Under the pieces are notes generated by a model that made no database searches, had not been told where the DNA came from, and saw only the letters and a list, made by a program, of their open reading frames with translations. Shown piece after piece: positions 1 to 10,580 of a stretch of 64,000 nt of DNA. The stretch is taken from NCBI RefSeq assembly GCF_008923725.1, contig NZ_WBPF01000013.1, positions 682,001-746,000 of the forward strand, written 5' to 3'. A program made the translations under genes and the position numbers. This DNA is from Bacillus sp. CH140a_4T. GTDB lineage: Bacteria; Bacillota; Bacilli; Bacillales; Bacillaceae_G. Within the stretch, counting starts at the first letter, position 1; each line of letters opens with the position of its first letter.

Positions 1-630
1 AAACACTTGGCTTACTGTTGCTGCTGATAGGAACTTCGGATTCGGCTTTGCAGATTCTGCTTTATACGAATCTTTTCCTTCTTCAAAATCAAGCCAAATT
101 ACCATTAAATTCGTTGGTGGTGGCATTTTTGAAATTTTTTCAGTTACTTCACGGAATTTTTCAGCGCTCTTTAGTGTAAGACCTACGCTCGCACGGCCTT
201 GCTCATCAAATGTTTGTTTCGCTCCGCCGCCTTTTAAATCCGTTCCGTCCATAAGAAGGTTGTCATCTACATCGCGGAATGTTAATTTCGCTTGTGTTGA
301 TAACATTTCACGTGCTTTTTGCTGATCTTGTACACCAGCAAGCTGTACGCGAATTCGATCTTGCCCTTCGATTTGAATGTTCGGCTCACTTACACCGAGA
401 ACATTGACACGATTTTCAAGAGCGCCTACTGTACTGACAAGTACGTCTCGATCGATTTTATCACCTTTTTTGGCTGGTTTTACTTCATATAGAATTTCAA
501 AACCACCGCGAAGGTCTAGTCCTAGACTAATTCCTTTTGCTATGTCTTTTCCTGCCGCACCAATTACTCCACCGATTAATAAAACGATGAGGAAAAAGGC
601 GGCAATTCTCGTACCACGCTTTGCCATATG
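1..630 (-). CDS. secDF: SecDF protein-export membrane protein, N-terminal part (cut by window edge)
   Basis: The first 210 codons of SecDF are present. SecDF is the proton-driven accessory subunit of the Sec translocon that pulls secreted proteins across the membrane. The reading begins MAKRGTRIAAFF, has one hydrophobic segment at about residues 8-28, and then the SecD signature GLDLRGG at about residues 36-42, followed by the start of the periplasmic-type P1 domain. An AGAGGG ribosome-binding sequence precedes the ATG. The gene runs off the left edge, so the second half and the SecF part are not visible. It lies beside comN and spoVB, as in Bacillus subtilis. Confidence 0.93.
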
Positions 631-897
631 TACCCTCTTTCTGCTACTAACACTTTAAATAAATCTCTTACGATTTACTTTTACACGTGTGCATACGCCT
701 AGTTAGTAGACTTCCTTTCTATAATTTTGCTAGTTCATCACTAGCTGTGTCGGTAAGTTTTCCACAATACCTACACTTTCATTATTTATTTTTTCTCTTC
801 ACTACCCCCTTTATATATAATCTTAGACATAATTATTTCCTCATTATCAATACCTATCATTATACTGCAAAAGGAAGAACAAACCAATTGCAGTTGG

Positions 898-1182
898 TTA
901 TTTATTTTCATATTCATCAAATGACCAAAGTGGCGCTTGATATGCTTCAACAGTTAAATAATTCATATATTCATTAGTACTTACTCTTAATACATCATTT
1001 ACTAATTCATATAATCTAACATTACCGTTTATTTTTTTCCACTTCTTCACTTTAAGAAACTTCCAAATATCATCATCTGTTACTCGGTCATAACCGAACA
1101 TGTGAAACTCTTCTACTTTGCTTTCTAAAACGACTTGTAACTGTCCGCGGTATGATTCTACCAAAGCCTCTTTTTCTAACAT
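898..1182 (-). CDS. comN: ComN-type post-transcriptional regulator
   Basis: This 94-residue soluble protein resembles the small ComN (YrzD) family, which in B. subtilis controls the amount and localisation of the comE competence mRNA. A longer reading upstream to 1248 is possible, but the start MLEKEALVESY at 1182 has a strong AGAAGGAGAT ribosome-binding site eight bases ahead, and the upstream residues look non-native. The position between secDF and spoVB is the same as in B. subtilis. A short AACCAA/TTGGTT hairpin overlaps the stop codon and could end transcription. Assignment rests mainly on length and gene order. Confidence 0.75.
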   Translation of the reverse strand: MLEKEALVESYRGQLQVVLESKVEEFHMFGYDRVTDDDIWKFLKVKKWKKINGNVRLYELVNDVLRVSTNEYMNYLTVEAYQAPLWSFDEYENK

Positions 1183-1368
1183 ACATAAACATCTCCTTCT
1201 TATTTCAGCACGAAAAGTCGCTTTTAATCCCGCTCTAATGGACAGCAATAACTACTTTCAAGAGCACTCTCACACTTCACTCTCTTAAATGCTTGTCATT
1301 CTTGTCTCATACGTGCATATAAATTATTGTAAATCATTCCACTGATTTTGAGAAGGTAGGAGAAGACC

Positions 1369-2928
1369 ATGACGAGACAAAGCTTTTTAAAAGGCGCATT
1401 TATTTTAATGATAGCCGGCTTTATTACCAAAATCCTTGGATTTATTAACCGGATTGTAATGGCACGTATTTTAGGAGAAGAAGGCGTTGGTCTTTATATG
1501 ATGGCCGTTCCTACATTCATTCTAGCAATTACATTAACACAAATCGGCCTTCCTGTCGCAATCGCAAAATTTGTAGCAGAAGCGGAAGCTGTGAACGATA
1601 AACAAAGAGTTAAAAAAATATTAACAATATCATTAGCTGTTACATCCGTTATTAGTATCATTTTAACAATTGGAATTATGCTCCTCACACCTATTTTAGC
1701 AAAAACATTATTAACTGATGAACGAACGTACTATCCATTAATGGCCATTTTACCTGTCGTTCCTGTTATTGCCGTTTCTTCTGTTTTACGCGGTTATTTC
1801 CAAGGGAAACAAAATATGAAGCCTAGCGCTTACGCCCAAGTTATAGAACAAGTTGTCCGCATTACAATTATCGCTGTATGCATTCGTTTATTTTTACCTT
1901 ACGGCGTAGAATATGCTGCAGCTGGCGCTATGTTATCAGCCGTTCTCGGTGAAGTTGCATCGTTATTATTTTTACTCACTTTATTCCAGCGCGAAAAACA
2001 TTTATCTATACGCTCTGGATTTTTCACGACTGTAAAGGAAAGCAAGGGTACATTTTATTCTCTTATGGATATTGCACTTCCAACTACAGGAAGTCGTTTA
2101 ATCGGCTCCGTTTCCTATTTTTTTGAACCTATCGTCGTTATGCAAAGCTTAGCGATTGCCGGCGTTGCTGCCTCTGTCGCAACCCAGCAATACGGTATAT
2201 TAAACGGTTATGCATTCCCACTTCTATCACTGCCAGCCTTTATTACATACGCTCTTTCTACAGCACTCGTTCCATCTATTAGCGAGGCAATGGCCAAAAG
2301 ACAGCATAAATTAGTGGAACACCGCTTACAACAAGCTCTTAGAATCTCATTAATTACTGGTGGATGGTCAGTCGTTATATTATATGTATTCGCTTCTCCT
2401 GTTTTAACTCTTATGTATGGATCGGATAGTGCAACAGCATTCATCCAGCTTCTTGCACCTTGTTTTTTATTTCATTATTTCCAAAGTCCACTTACCTCTG
2501 TTTTACAAGCTTTAAACTTAGCACGTGCGGCGATGATGAATACATTTATTGGCGCTATCGTGAAATTAATCGTTATTTTTGTACTAGCTTCAAGGCCAGA
2601 TTTTCAAATGATGGGGGTTGCACTCGCTATCGCTGCAAATATAGTAACGGTAACATTCCTTCATTACGCTACTGTTTTAAAGAAAATTACATTTACCATT
2701 TACGCAAAAGACTATATTTTCGGTGGACTTGCTATCGGTATTGCGGGCTCTTTCGGTTTTTACCTTCATAAATATATGATTTTCTCTCATTCACTCGGCG
2801 TACAAACATTATGGGAAATCACTTTAACAACAATCGTTTATATTGTCCTCCTCTTCACTTTCAAACTCATTCGAAAAGAAGAGTTAAGCCGACTCCCAAT
2901 CATTCGAAAACTTTCATTTTTGAAGTAA
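1369..2928 (+). CDS. spoVB: Stage V sporulation protein B, MATE/MOP-type lipid flippase
   Basis: A 519-residue polytopic membrane protein of the polysaccharide/lipid-II flippase (MOP) superfamily. SpoVB is needed for spore cortex peptidoglycan synthesis, presumably by moving lipid-linked precursors. About 12-14 hydrophobic segments are spread along the whole length, and the N-terminus (MTRQSFLKGAFILMIAGFITKILGF in short pieces) shows the family's typical first helix with the glycine-rich FITKILGF. An AGGAGAAG ribosome-binding site precedes the ATG. The gene is transcribed opposite to comN, and a bidirectional terminator follows at 2932-2956. Confidence 0.92.
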   Translation: MTRQSFLKGAFILMIAGFITKILGFINRIVMARILGEEGVGLYMMAVPTFILAITLTQIGLPVAIAKFVAEAEAVNDKQRVKKILTISLAVTSVISIILTIGIMLLTPILAKTLLTDERTYYPLMAILPVVPVIAVSSVLRGYFQGKQNMKPSAYAQVIEQVVRITIIAVCIRLFLPYGVEYAAAGAMLSAVLGEVASLLFLLTLFQREKHLSIRSGFFTTVKESKGTFYSLMDIALPTTGSRLIGSVSYFFEPIVVMQSLAIAGVAASVATQQYGILNGYAFPLLSLPAFITYALSTALVPSISEAMAKRQHKLVEHRLQQALRISLITGGWSVVILYVFASPVLTLMYGSDSATAFIQLLAPCFLFHYFQSPLTSVLQALNLARAAMMNTFIGAIVKLIVIFVLASRPDFQMMGVALAIAANIVTVTFLHYATVLKKITFTIYAKDYIFGGLAIGIAGSFGFYLHKYMIFSHSLGVQTLWEITLTTIVYIVLLFTFKLIRKEELSRLPIIRKLSFLK

Positions 2929-2931
2929 ACG

Positions 2932-2956
2932 GGCTTACTATTTCATATAGTAAGCC
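2932..2956. terminator. Bidirectional terminator between spoVB and the DUF421 gene
   Basis: Perfect 10-bp arms GGCTTACTAT and ATAGTAAGCC are separated by five bases. The hairpin sits between two convergent genes and has a T-rich tail on the plus side. Confidence 0.8.
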
Positions 2957-2957
2957 T

Positions 2958-3605
2958 CTAGTTTTCTTTCAAATCAACAAAAAATTGTCCATTTTGAAAG
3001 CTGCAGTATAAAATTTGTTTGATATCGTTATAACCTATGTTTTTTAATTTGCCAATGAGCCATTCGTCTGTATGTTCAATCATTTGTAAATGATTCGATT
3101 GAATTTCTCCATCAATAATAAGAGGAAGAGTAAACTGCAATGCATCCTGTTTACCTTTTTGTTTTTGAAAGACAGATAACTTCCCAGATGGTTCTAAAAT
3201 AGCGTATTCTACATCTCGGATATCTCCAACTCCCTGCTCCCTTAATTGCATCATTAAATCATCTATATTATAACGTTGCTTTCTCATCTTCTTTTCATCA
3301 ATTTTCCCCGCATTTATAATAATCGCCGGTTCACCTTCTATTAAATGCCGAAATCGCTGAAACTTTAGTGAAACGACTGACAAAATGATTTGTATGCACA
3401 TCAGAAAAGTCATCGGAACTAATTGGTGCCAAAGTGATTTATCGGTATTTTCAATTGCGACTACAGCCATTTCGCCAAGCATAATGAACACGACTAAATC
3501 TAATACACTTAGCTCTCCAATTTCACGTTTACCCATAAGACGAAAAATAATTAATATGATGATATACAAAAGCATCGTCCGGCCAATGATTGATACCCAT
3601 TCCAT
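2958..3605 (-). CDS. DUF421 (YetF-like) membrane protein
   Basis: This 215-residue protein has three N-terminal membrane helices (about residues 5-80, with the conserved motif RLMGKREIGELS) and a cytoplasmic C-terminal domain. This is the DUF421/YetF family common in Bacillus; some YetF-like proteins affect spore germinant receptors, but no function can be read here. The start MEWVSIIGR at 3605 is chosen because GGAGATG lies eight bases ahead; an upstream start at 3644 would add 13 polar residues. It is a single gene, convergent with spoVB and divergent from the next gene. Confidence 0.8.
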   Translation of the reverse strand: MEWVSIIGRTMLLYIIILIIFRLMGKREIGELSVLDLVVFIMLGEMAVVAIENTDKSLWHQLVPMTFLMCIQIILSVVSLKFQRFRHLIEGEPAIIINAGKIDEKKMRKQRYNIDDLMMQLREQGVGDIRDVEYAILEPSGKLSVFQKQKGKQDALQFTLPLIIDGEIQSNHLQMIEHTDEWLIGKLKNIGYNDIKQILYCSFQNGQFFVDLKEN

Positions 3606-3708
3606 TTCTACATCTCCTTTTTTACGTATAGACTCCCCTATCAAAAAGAAACTAGTCTAACTTAGGCAAAAGGAAAATATGCTTGTATTAAAAAGGGGGA
3701 ATGTATAA

Positions 3709-4092
3709 ATGGGTGGAACGAAAAAATTATCAACTGCAATCGGCTTTGGTATTATTACCTTATTAATTCTTGCATCAATTATTAGCATGGTTATGGCTCT
3801 TTTACTAAAGTTTACAGATATGACTGAAGGGACATTAGCCATTACTATTTTTATACTAGCTCTTTTATCTATGCTTATATCCGGATTTACTGCCGGCAAA
3901 AAAGCACAAGGGAAAGGTTGGCTAGTAGGTTTCACAACAGGTCTTACATTCGCTATACTTGTTTTTCTAGTTAACTATTTAGGCTTCTCTCAAACTTTAT
4001 CGAACTCCCAGTTACTTTATCAATTAGCATTAATGGGTGCGAGTACACTCGGTGGGGTTTTCGGGGTAAATATGTCAAAACAAAATAACTAA
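3709..4092 (+). CDS. TIGR04086-type four-helix membrane protein (YrzE-like)
   Basis: A 127-residue protein with four hydrophobic segments (about residues 8-33, 41-60, 70-88 and 98-122). It matches the small TIGR04086/YrzE membrane protein family, whose function is unknown. GGGGGAA precedes the ATG. In B. subtilis the homologue also lies between the spoVB region and yajC, so the position supports the call. A strong terminator at 4097-4121 follows and is shared with yajC on the other strand. Confidence 0.75.
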   Translation: MGGTKKLSTAIGFGIITLLILASIISMVMALLLKFTDMTEGTLAITIFILALLSMLISGFTAGKKAQGKGWLVGFTTGLTFAILVFLVNYLGFSQTLSNSQLLYQLALMGASTLGGVFGVNMSKQNN

Positions 4093-4096
4093 AAAA

Positions 4097-4121
4097 GGCC
4101 CTGCATATTTCATGCAGGGCC
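4097..4121. terminator. Bidirectional terminator after yrzE-like gene and yajC
   Basis: GGCCCTGCAT and ATGCAGGGCC form a perfect 10-bp stem with a five-base loop. An A-run on the left gives a U-run for the minus-strand yajC transcript. Confidence 0.88.
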
Positions 4122-4128
4122 TTCCTCA

Positions 4129-4389
4129 TTAGTTTTTCACAACTTCACGAATCGCATTGCGATCGAAAGTTAAGTGTGAACCACCAGACTTAATAACGAT
4201 TTTCGTCTCATCTACTGATTCGATTGTACCGTGTAAACCACCGATTGTTACGATAGCATCACCTTTTGCTAACTCATTTTGCATTTGAGCAACTGCTTTT
4301 TGACGCTTTTGTTGCGGGCGAATTAATAAGAAATAGAAAATCGCAAACATCGCAACGATCATAACGATATTCATCATACCTGGATTCAT
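4129..4389 (-). CDS. yajC: Preprotein translocase accessory subunit YajC
   Basis: This 86-residue protein has one N-terminal membrane helix followed by the family signature FLLIRPQQKRQK and a small basic cytoplasmic domain. YajC associates with SecDF in the membrane and assists protein export. It follows tgt and queA in the same direction, as in most Bacillus genomes. GGAGG precedes the ATG. The operon ends at the hairpin at 4097-4121. Confidence 0.93.
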   Translation of the reverse strand: MNPGMMNIVMIVAMFAIFYFLLIRPQQKRQKAVAQMQNELAKGDAIVTIGGLHGTIESVDETKIVIKSGGSHLTFDRNAIREVVKN

Positions 4390-4416
4390 CTTTTGTTCCT
4401 CCTTTTAAATTATGTA

Positions 4417-5559
<1,143 letters not shown>

Positions 5560-5568
5560 TTACTCCTT

Positions 5569-6621
5569 TTATTTGTTTCCCATTTTAGCGTGAGATGCAA
5601 CGAACATTGCATCACCGAAGCTAAAGAAACGATATTTTTCTTTTACTGCTTCATTATAAGCATGAAGTACATTATCTCTGTTTGCAAATGCACTTACAAG
5701 CATAATTAATGTTGATTTCGGTAAATGGAAGTTTGTAATCAAACCATCAATTGCTTTAAATTCATAACCTGGGTACATAAAAATGTCTGTCCAGCCAGAA
5801 GCAGCACAAAGCTTGCCATCATGATCTGTCGCAATTGTTTCTAACGTACGAGTTGAAGTCGTACCTACCGTAATAATACGTCCACCATTCTCTTTCACAC
5901 GATTTAATAATGCTGCTGTCTCTTCAGACATATGGTAATATTCTGCGTGCATATGGTGTTCTTCAATCGTATCGGCAGAAACTGGTCTAAATGTTCCAAG
6001 CCCTACGTGAAGTGTAATGAAAGCTAATTCAACGCCTTTTTGTTTTAACTTCTCCAGTAACTCTTCTGTAAAGTGAAGTCCTGCAGTCGGCGCCGCTGCT
6101 GAACCGACCTCTTTCGCGTATACTGTTTGATAGCGATCGCGATCTTCTAGCGTCTCTTTAATATATGGAGGAAGTGGCATTTCCCCAAGTTCATCTAAAA
6201 TTTCATAGAAGATGCCGTCATATGAAAATTCAAGCTGACGTCCACCTTGATCTGCAGTTCCTATGCAAGTTGCTTTTAATTTCCCTTCGCCAAAAGAGAG
6301 AACAGTTCCTTCTTTTACGCGTTTCGCTGGCTTAACAAGCGTTTCCCACTTATCGCCTTCTTCTTGTTTTAAAAGAAGTACTTCAATGTGTGCACCTGTA
6401 TCTTCTTTCACACCATGCAAACGAGCAGGCATTACTTTCGTTTCATTTAATACTAAGCAATCTCCCTCATGTAAGTAAGAAAGAATGTCTGTAAAATGTT
6501 TATGCTCAATGTCACCTGTTTCACGGTCTAACACCATTAATCTTGATGTTTCACGATCTTCTAATGGGACTTGTGCAATAAGTTCTTCTGGTAAATGAAA
6601 ATCAAACAGATTTATATCCAT
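5569..6621 (-). CDS. queA: S-adenosylmethionine:tRNA ribosyltransferase-isomerase
   Basis: QueA transfers and isomerises the ribosyl part of SAM onto preQ1-tRNA to give epoxyqueuosine. The 350-residue protein shows the family's opening ([17 protein letters not shown]), the conserved [15 protein letters not shown] stretch and the [12 protein letters not shown] motif near residue 170. The start at 6621 is preferred over a GTG at 6633 because AGGTGG lies eight bases before it. It is the first gene of the queA-tgt-yajC group and is close behind a DUF2905 gene. Confidence 0.95.
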   Translation of the reverse strand: MDINLFDFHLPEELIAQVPLEDRETSRLMVLDRETGDIEHKHFTDILSYLHEGDCLVLNETKVMPARLHGVKEDTGAHIEVLLLKQEEGDKWETLVKPAKRVKEGTVLSFGEGKLKATCIGTADQGGRQLEFSYDGIFYEILDELGEMPLPPYIKETLEDRDRYQTVYAKEVGSAAAPTAGLHFTEELLEKLKQKGVELAFITLHVGLGTFRPVSADTIEEHHMHAEYYHMSEETAALLNRVKENGGRIITVGTTSTRTLETIATDHDGKLCAASGWTDIFMYPGYEFKAIDGLITNFHLPKSTLIMLVSAFANRDNVLHAYNEAVKEKYRFFSFGDAMFVASHAKMGNK

Positions 6622-6640
6622 AACTATATCCACCTATTTC

Positions 6641-6841
6641 TTATTTAAATCGATTTATTATATACATAATAAAAGATAATACAATACTTATCACAATACA
6701 TGTAATGATAGGAAAATAAAAGGTAACGTTACCTTTTTTCACAAAAATATCGCCTGGAAGTCTTCCAATGAACTTCCAAGCTAAGCCAACAACGATGAGT
6801 AAGATACCTGCTGTAATAAGCAATTTCGGCATCTCCGTCAT
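6641..6841 (-). CDS. DUF2905-type small membrane protein
   Basis: A 66-residue protein with two hydrophobic segments (about residues 5-23 and 41-61) separated by the motif IGRLPGDI, which is typical of the DUF2905 family. Function is unknown. Its start overlaps the ruvB stop codon by four bases, so it is translated in the ruvAB operon. This position is common in Bacillus genomes. Confidence 0.8.
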   Translation of the reverse strand: MTEMPKLLITAGILLIVVGLAWKFIGRLPGDIFVKKGNVTFYFPIITCIVISIVLSFIMYIINRFK

Positions 6842-7839
6842 ACTTTTGGCATCTCCATTCCGAAATGCTCATATGCAAGCGGCGTTACGATTCGGCCTCT
6901 TGGCGTTCGTTGTAAAAAGCCAATTTGTAATAAATACGGCTCATACACATCTTCAATCGTATGAGATTCTTCTCCGATTGTTGCCGAAACCGTTTCTAAC
7001 CCCACTGGGCCACCGCGGAATTTCTCAATAATACCAAGCAATAATTTATGGTCAATATGATCTAAACCTAATTTATCTACTTGCAGTAGCTCTAATGCCA
7101 TTTGTGTAATTTCCATCGTAACCGTTCCGTTACCACGAACTTGCGCGAAATCACGTACACGTCTTAAAAGACGATTCGCAATACGAGGTGTACCACGAGC
7201 ACGTCTTGCAATTTCTAGTGCAGCTAACGAATCAATTTCAACTTCGAATACTTCTGCTGTACGTTCAACAATCTCAGAAAGCTGATCTACTGTGTAATAT
7301 TCTAATCTCGAAAGTACACCGAAACGGTCACGCAGCGGTGCTGATAATGCTCCCGCACGTGTCGTTGCTCCAACTAATGTAAATGGCGGCAAATCTAAAC
7401 GTACAGACCGTGCTGACGGCCCTTTTCCAATTACAATATCAAGACAAAAATCTTCCATCGCAGGATATAACACTTCTTCAATCGATCTATGCAAGCGATG
7501 AATTTCATCAATAAATAATACATCCCCTGGCTGAAGCGCTGTTAATACAGCTGCTAAATCTCCTGGCCTTTCAATTGCTGGTCCTGAAGTTGTTCTAACA
7601 TTTACGCCCATTTCATTGGCAATAATATTGGCAAGCGTCGTTTTACCAAGACCTGGTGGTCCATATAGAAGCACGTGATCTAACGTTTCTTCACGCATTT
7701 TCGCCGCTTCAATAAACACCTCTAAATTATGTTTCGCTTTATCTTGGCCAATATACTGACGGAGCGTCTGTGGCCGTAATGAATATTCTAAATCCGAATC
7801 TTCATATGCAGATTCCCCTGAAAGGAGACGTTCGTCCAT
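6838..7839 (-). CDS. ruvB: Holliday junction branch-migration helicase RuvB
   Basis: This 333-residue AAA+ ATPase drives branch migration of Holliday junctions together with RuvA. The Walker A motif is GPPGLGKTT near residues 61-69, the Walker B motif is LFIDEIHRL near 107-115, and a C-terminal winged helix completes the protein. The ATG at 7839 is chosen over a GTG at 7848 because it has AGAGGTGA at good spacing and gives the usual length. The gene follows ruvA by five bases. Confidence 0.97.
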   Translation of the reverse strand: MDERLLSGESAYEDSDLEYSLRPQTLRQYIGQDKAKHNLEVFIEAAKMREETLDHVLLYGPPGLGKTTLANIIANEMGVNVRTTSGPAIERPGDLAAVLTALQPGDVLFIDEIHRLHRSIEEVLYPAMEDFCLDIVIGKGPSARSVRLDLPPFTLVGATTRAGALSAPLRDRFGVLSRLEYYTVDQLSEIVERTAEVFEVEIDSLAALEIARRARGTPRIANRLLRRVRDFAQVRGNGTVTMEITQMALELLQVDKLGLDHIDHKLLLGIIEKFRGGPVGLETVSATIGEESHTIEDVYEPYLLQIGFLQRTPRGRIVTPLAYEHFGMEMPKV

Positions 7840-7844
7840 TATAC

Positions 7845-8462
7845 TCACCTCTTACCATTTAGTAAAAGACTAAGTGCCTTTTTAATATACTGATCCGTCG
7901 TTAATGATTCTTTTAATAACTCTGGTACAACGCGAGAAACTTCTCGTTCTGCGTATCCAAGTGCGCGCAGAGCTTCCAGCGCCTCATCAAGCTCAGCTGA
8001 TGAACCTTTCTTCTCATCAAAACGTTCTGTGTCTGAGAATAAATCAACAAATGCATCTGGCACGACATCAGCTAGTTTTCCTTTTAAATCTAAAATCATT
8101 TGGCGCGCTGTTTTCTTTCCGACGCCCGGGAACTTTACTAAAAACTTCTCGTCTTCATGTTCAATCGCTTGAACGACCTGTCCTGTTTGACCAGAAGCTA
8201 AAATTGCAAGAGCGCCTTTTGGTCCAATACCAGACACACCTAACAACTTTGTAAATAATAAACGCTCTTCACGGGTTTTAAACCCGTAAAGTGCCATAAT
8301 ATCTTCTCTCACATAATGATATGTATAGACACGGATTTCTTGCTTACTTCTTTGAAATACATACGGATTTGGTGTGAAAATTTGATAACCAATTCCATTA
8401 TGGTCAATTACGACATATTCCGGCCCTACATACTCCACGTAACCTGTAACATATTCAAACAA
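7845..8462 (-). CDS. ruvA: Holliday junction DNA-binding protein RuvA
   Basis: RuvA binds four-way DNA junctions as a tetramer and loads RuvB. The 205-residue protein starts with the OB-fold domain ([17 protein letters not shown]). It has two helix-hairpin-helix motifs in the middle ([16 protein letters not shown] and [13 protein letters not shown]) and a C-terminal RuvB-binding domain. It heads the ruvA-ruvB-DUF2905 operon and is divergent from the iron-transport gene at 8651. Confidence 0.97.
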   Translation of the reverse strand: MFEYVTGYVEYVGPEYVVIDHNGIGYQIFTPNPYVFQRSKQEIRVYTYHYVREDIMALYGFKTREERLLFTKLLGVSGIGPKGALAILASGQTGQVVQAIEHEDEKFLVKFPGVGKKTARQMILDLKGKLADVVPDAFVDLFSDTERFDEKKGSSAELDEALEALRALGYAEREVSRVVPELLKESLTTDQYIKKALSLLLNGKR

Positions 8463-8572
8463 AATACGATCTCTCCCTCTTAAATCATGTATTCCATTTT
8501 AACATATTTAATGATAGAAAAGCGAGACTACCCCAACAAATGTTCTCCGTTTAAAACTTCTGTTATTTTCCA

Positions 8573-8624
8573 TTGACAGAAAGTATAAAGCACCTTAATA
8601 TACAGAAGTCGATAATGATTATCA
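8573..8624 (+). promoter_or_regulatory. SigA-type promoter with overlapping Fur box
   Basis: TTGACA at 8573-8578 and TAATAT at 8596-8601 are 17 bases apart. Just after them, CGATAATGATTATCA at 8610-8624 matches the Bacillus Fur 7-1-7 operator at 14 of 15 positions. Iron-replete Fur should block this promoter, which drives the gene at 8651. Confidence 0.88.
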
Positions 8625-8650
8625 ATACTAATTAAAGGGGTTACATCAGG

Positions 8651-9595
8651 ATGAAACAGAAGCTATTTATCTTATTTACTATTATGCTAGTTGTTCTTTC
8701 TATCGTTGGCTGCTCTTCTCAAAAAGAAGAATCAAAAGCGAAAGAACAACCGAAAACAAAAGTTGTAAAACATGCTAAAGGGGAAGCTACAATTCCAGTA
8801 AATCCGAAGAGAATTGTTGACTTATCTGGATCAACAGAAGAGTTATTACTTCTTGGACACAAACCTGTTGGTACAGCAAACACATATAAAGATAAAATCC
8901 AAAATCACTTAACAGAAAAATTAGATGGGGTAAAAGCAGTAGGTTGGTACTGGGCACCTAAAGTTGATTTAGAAGCTGTTACTGCTTTAAAACCAGACTT
9001 AATTATTTTAAATAATCGTCAATTGAAGATTTATGATCAGTTAGAAAAGGTTGCACCGACAGTTGTTTTAGAAACAAACTTAGAAGACTGGCGCGGTAAG
9101 TTTAAAGAAGTAGGTAAACTATTTGACGAAGAGAAGAAAGCAGACAAATGGATTGCAGACTACGATAAAAAGGCAGACTCTTTATCTAAAAAGATAAAAG
9201 AGAAAACAAAAGATGAGAACTTTATGTTCGTCGCAGTTACACCACAAAACTTCCGTGTATACGGTAGCTTCGGATACGGTGACATCATCTTTAACGACTT
9301 AAAACTCCCTGCAACAAAAGGGACAGATTTAAAACAAACGATGGCGCAGGTATCACTAGAAGGTCTTGTTGCATTCCAGCCGGATCAAATGTTTATTGTA
9401 AACTTCGGCGGCGAAGCTGATAAAGTGTACGAAGACTATAAAAATAGTGCCGTTTGGAAAGACAATAAAGCGGTAAAAAATAATCACGTATATGAAGTGT
9501 CAAATGAAGTCTTCAATACGAAAGCATTCAATCCAATCGGAAAAGACATGCTAATTGATGAAATCGCAAAACAAATTTTGGAAAAGAATAAGTAA
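8651..9595 (+). CDS. Iron-siderophore ABC transporter substrate-binding lipoprotein
   Basis: This 314-residue protein has a lipoprotein signal peptide with the lipobox SIVGC (Cys at about 21) and a class III periplasmic-binding fold typical of FhuD/FeuA-type siderophore receptors: PKRIVDLSGSTEELLLLG, then ALKPDLIILNN, with a long linking helix rich in lysine near residues 170-195. It captures a ferric siderophore at the outer face of the membrane. The ligand cannot be told from the sequence. No permease or ATPase gene is adjacent, so it must share a transporter encoded elsewhere. A Fur-box promoter lies upstream and a terminator follows. Confidence 0.88.
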   Translation: MKQKLFILFTIMLVVLSIVGCSSQKEESKAKEQPKTKVVKHAKGEATIPVNPKRIVDLSGSTEELLLLGHKPVGTANTYKDKIQNHLTEKLDGVKAVGWYWAPKVDLEAVTALKPDLIILNNRQLKIYDQLEKVAPTVVLETNLEDWRGKFKEVGKLFDEEKKADKWIADYDKKADSLSKKIKEKTKDENFMFVAVTPQNFRVYGSFGYGDIIFNDLKLPATKGTDLKQTMAQVSLEGLVAFQPDQMFIVNFGGEADKVYEDYKNSAVWKDNKAVKNNHVYEVSNEVFNTKAFNPIGKDMLIDEIAKQILEKNK

Positions 9596-9601
9596 TAAAA
9601 A

Positions 9602-9622
9602 AGCAGCTCACCATGAGCTGCT
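9602..9622. terminator. Terminator after the iron-binding lipoprotein gene
   Basis: Arms AGCAGCTCA and TGAGCTGCT enclose a three-base loop and are followed by seven T. The hairpin overlaps the last codons of bofC on the other strand and has A-runs on that side, so it may serve both genes. Confidence 0.87.
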
Positions 9623-10138
9623 TTTTTTCTTATTTTGCACTGCGTATTGCTTCATTTTTTCAATTGTCTTCACGAATCCTTCTTTTGACTTAATACGGAT
9701 ACCACGCTTCAACTTCGCCCGTTCATAACTCTCTAGCTTTTTCATATCAATTTGAAAGAAGGAATGAATCGCATTATCACTTTTCGGTACACCTTTAAAA
9801 ATTTGTAATATCCCTTCCTCTGACACACCAAAATAGCCGCTTGTCTTTAATAACGGAGAAATATCATCAACTTTCTTTTGTAATACGATTTGTACATCAT
9901 CACGATCAACAAGCTGCCATTCTTTATATTGCTGTAAAAACTTTTCTAAGTCCGCCACTTTTTCTGTAAATATTTCCTCGCTTACTTCTCCATCAACATA
10001 CATTCGCTCTAATAAAATTGTAACTTCCGGCTCTTTTTCTGTTACTTCTGGTACTGGTCCTTCCGCCTTCACATTCGTTTCATAAACGAAACAAAACATC
10101 ATAACGAAAGCTTGCATCGCAATCAGTATCCATTTCAT
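9608..10138 (-). CDS. bofC: Forespore checkpoint protein BofC
   Basis: A 176-residue exported protein with an N-terminal signal segment (about residues 1-25). BofC is made in the forespore and holds back the SpoIVB protease that triggers sigma-K activation. The C-terminal BofC domain is recognisable from GYFGVSEEGILQIFKGVP (about residues 103-120) and FFQIDMKKLESYE. AAGAGGTGAA precedes the ATG. It lies next to ruvA as in B. subtilis, but with the iron lipoprotein gene in between. Its partner pathway is represented here by spoIVFA/FB at 32-33.7 kb. Confidence 0.88.
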   Translation of the reverse strand: MKWILIAMQAFVMMFCFVYETNVKAEGPVPEVTEKEPEVTILLERMYVDGEVSEEIFTEKVADLEKFLQQYKEWQLVDRDDVQIVLQKKVDDISPLLKTSGYFGVSEEGILQIFKGVPKSDNAIHSFFQIDMKKLESYERAKLKRGIRIKSKEGFVKTIEKMKQYAVQNKKKSSSW

Positions 10139-10247
10139 TTCCGTTCACCTCTTTTAGGCAAAATCAAACTTTCATTAGTAGCTTTTCCGGAAATGGGGGT
10201 TTTATCCATATAAATGACCATATTACATTTCTCTCGAAAATAAAAAA

Positions 10248-10277
10248 ATGCAGATAAAGTTTTATACTTATCTGCAT
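10248..10277 (-). terminator. Terminator-like hairpin, second of a tandem pair
   Basis: ATGCAGATAA and TTATCTGCAT form a perfect 10-bp stem. On the minus strand it is followed by seven T. It lies just downstream of the terminator that ends the structured RNA candidate at 10303-10403. Confidence 0.75.
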
Positions 10278-10302
10278 TAGCATTTGTTTTTATATAAAAT
10301 GA

Positions 10303-10403
10303 AAGACGCCTGCAAAGCAGGCGTCTTGATGCGTTTACGGCGAGAGACCAGGCGACCACATTCGCGTGTTTAGCACTTAAGCATATCTCTCGTCTTACGT
10401 AAA
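10303..10403 (-). ncRNA. Candidate structured small RNA or leader upstream of bofC
   Basis: Read on the minus strand, this segment can fold into a long closing stem: CGTAAA/TTTACG (10398-10403 with 10334-10339) continued by TCTCTCG/CGAGAGA (10386-10392 with 10341-10347). An inner hairpin with GCGA/TCGC arms lies at 10352-10365. The 3' end is a perfect 11-bp hairpin (10303-10313 with 10317-10327) and a T-rich tail, which looks like an intrinsic terminator. No protein reading of quality covers it. I do not recognise a known Rfam class. It could be an independent small RNA or an attenuating leader for bofC, which begins 165 bases downstream. The rest of the 440-base gap (10139-10580) holds nothing else I can name. 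Confidence 0.55.
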
Positions 10404-10580
10404 TTAGCTCATCGCTTTTCTAATATAACATTAATAAAGTATAAGTGCAACATGTTTATAAAAATAATTCATTTCCTCTTTCATCCAAATGAACCGTATG
10501 TAAATTATAAATTGATAAATGCAATATATATGTTACAATTGATGTAACAGCGAAATCATAATAAACAGGAGATGGATATT

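Noticed and set aside
10135-10359. A 74-codon minus-strand reading upstream of bofC
   Set aside because: It runs through the two terminator hairpins, overlaps the bofC start, and has no ribosome-binding site or recognisable sequence.
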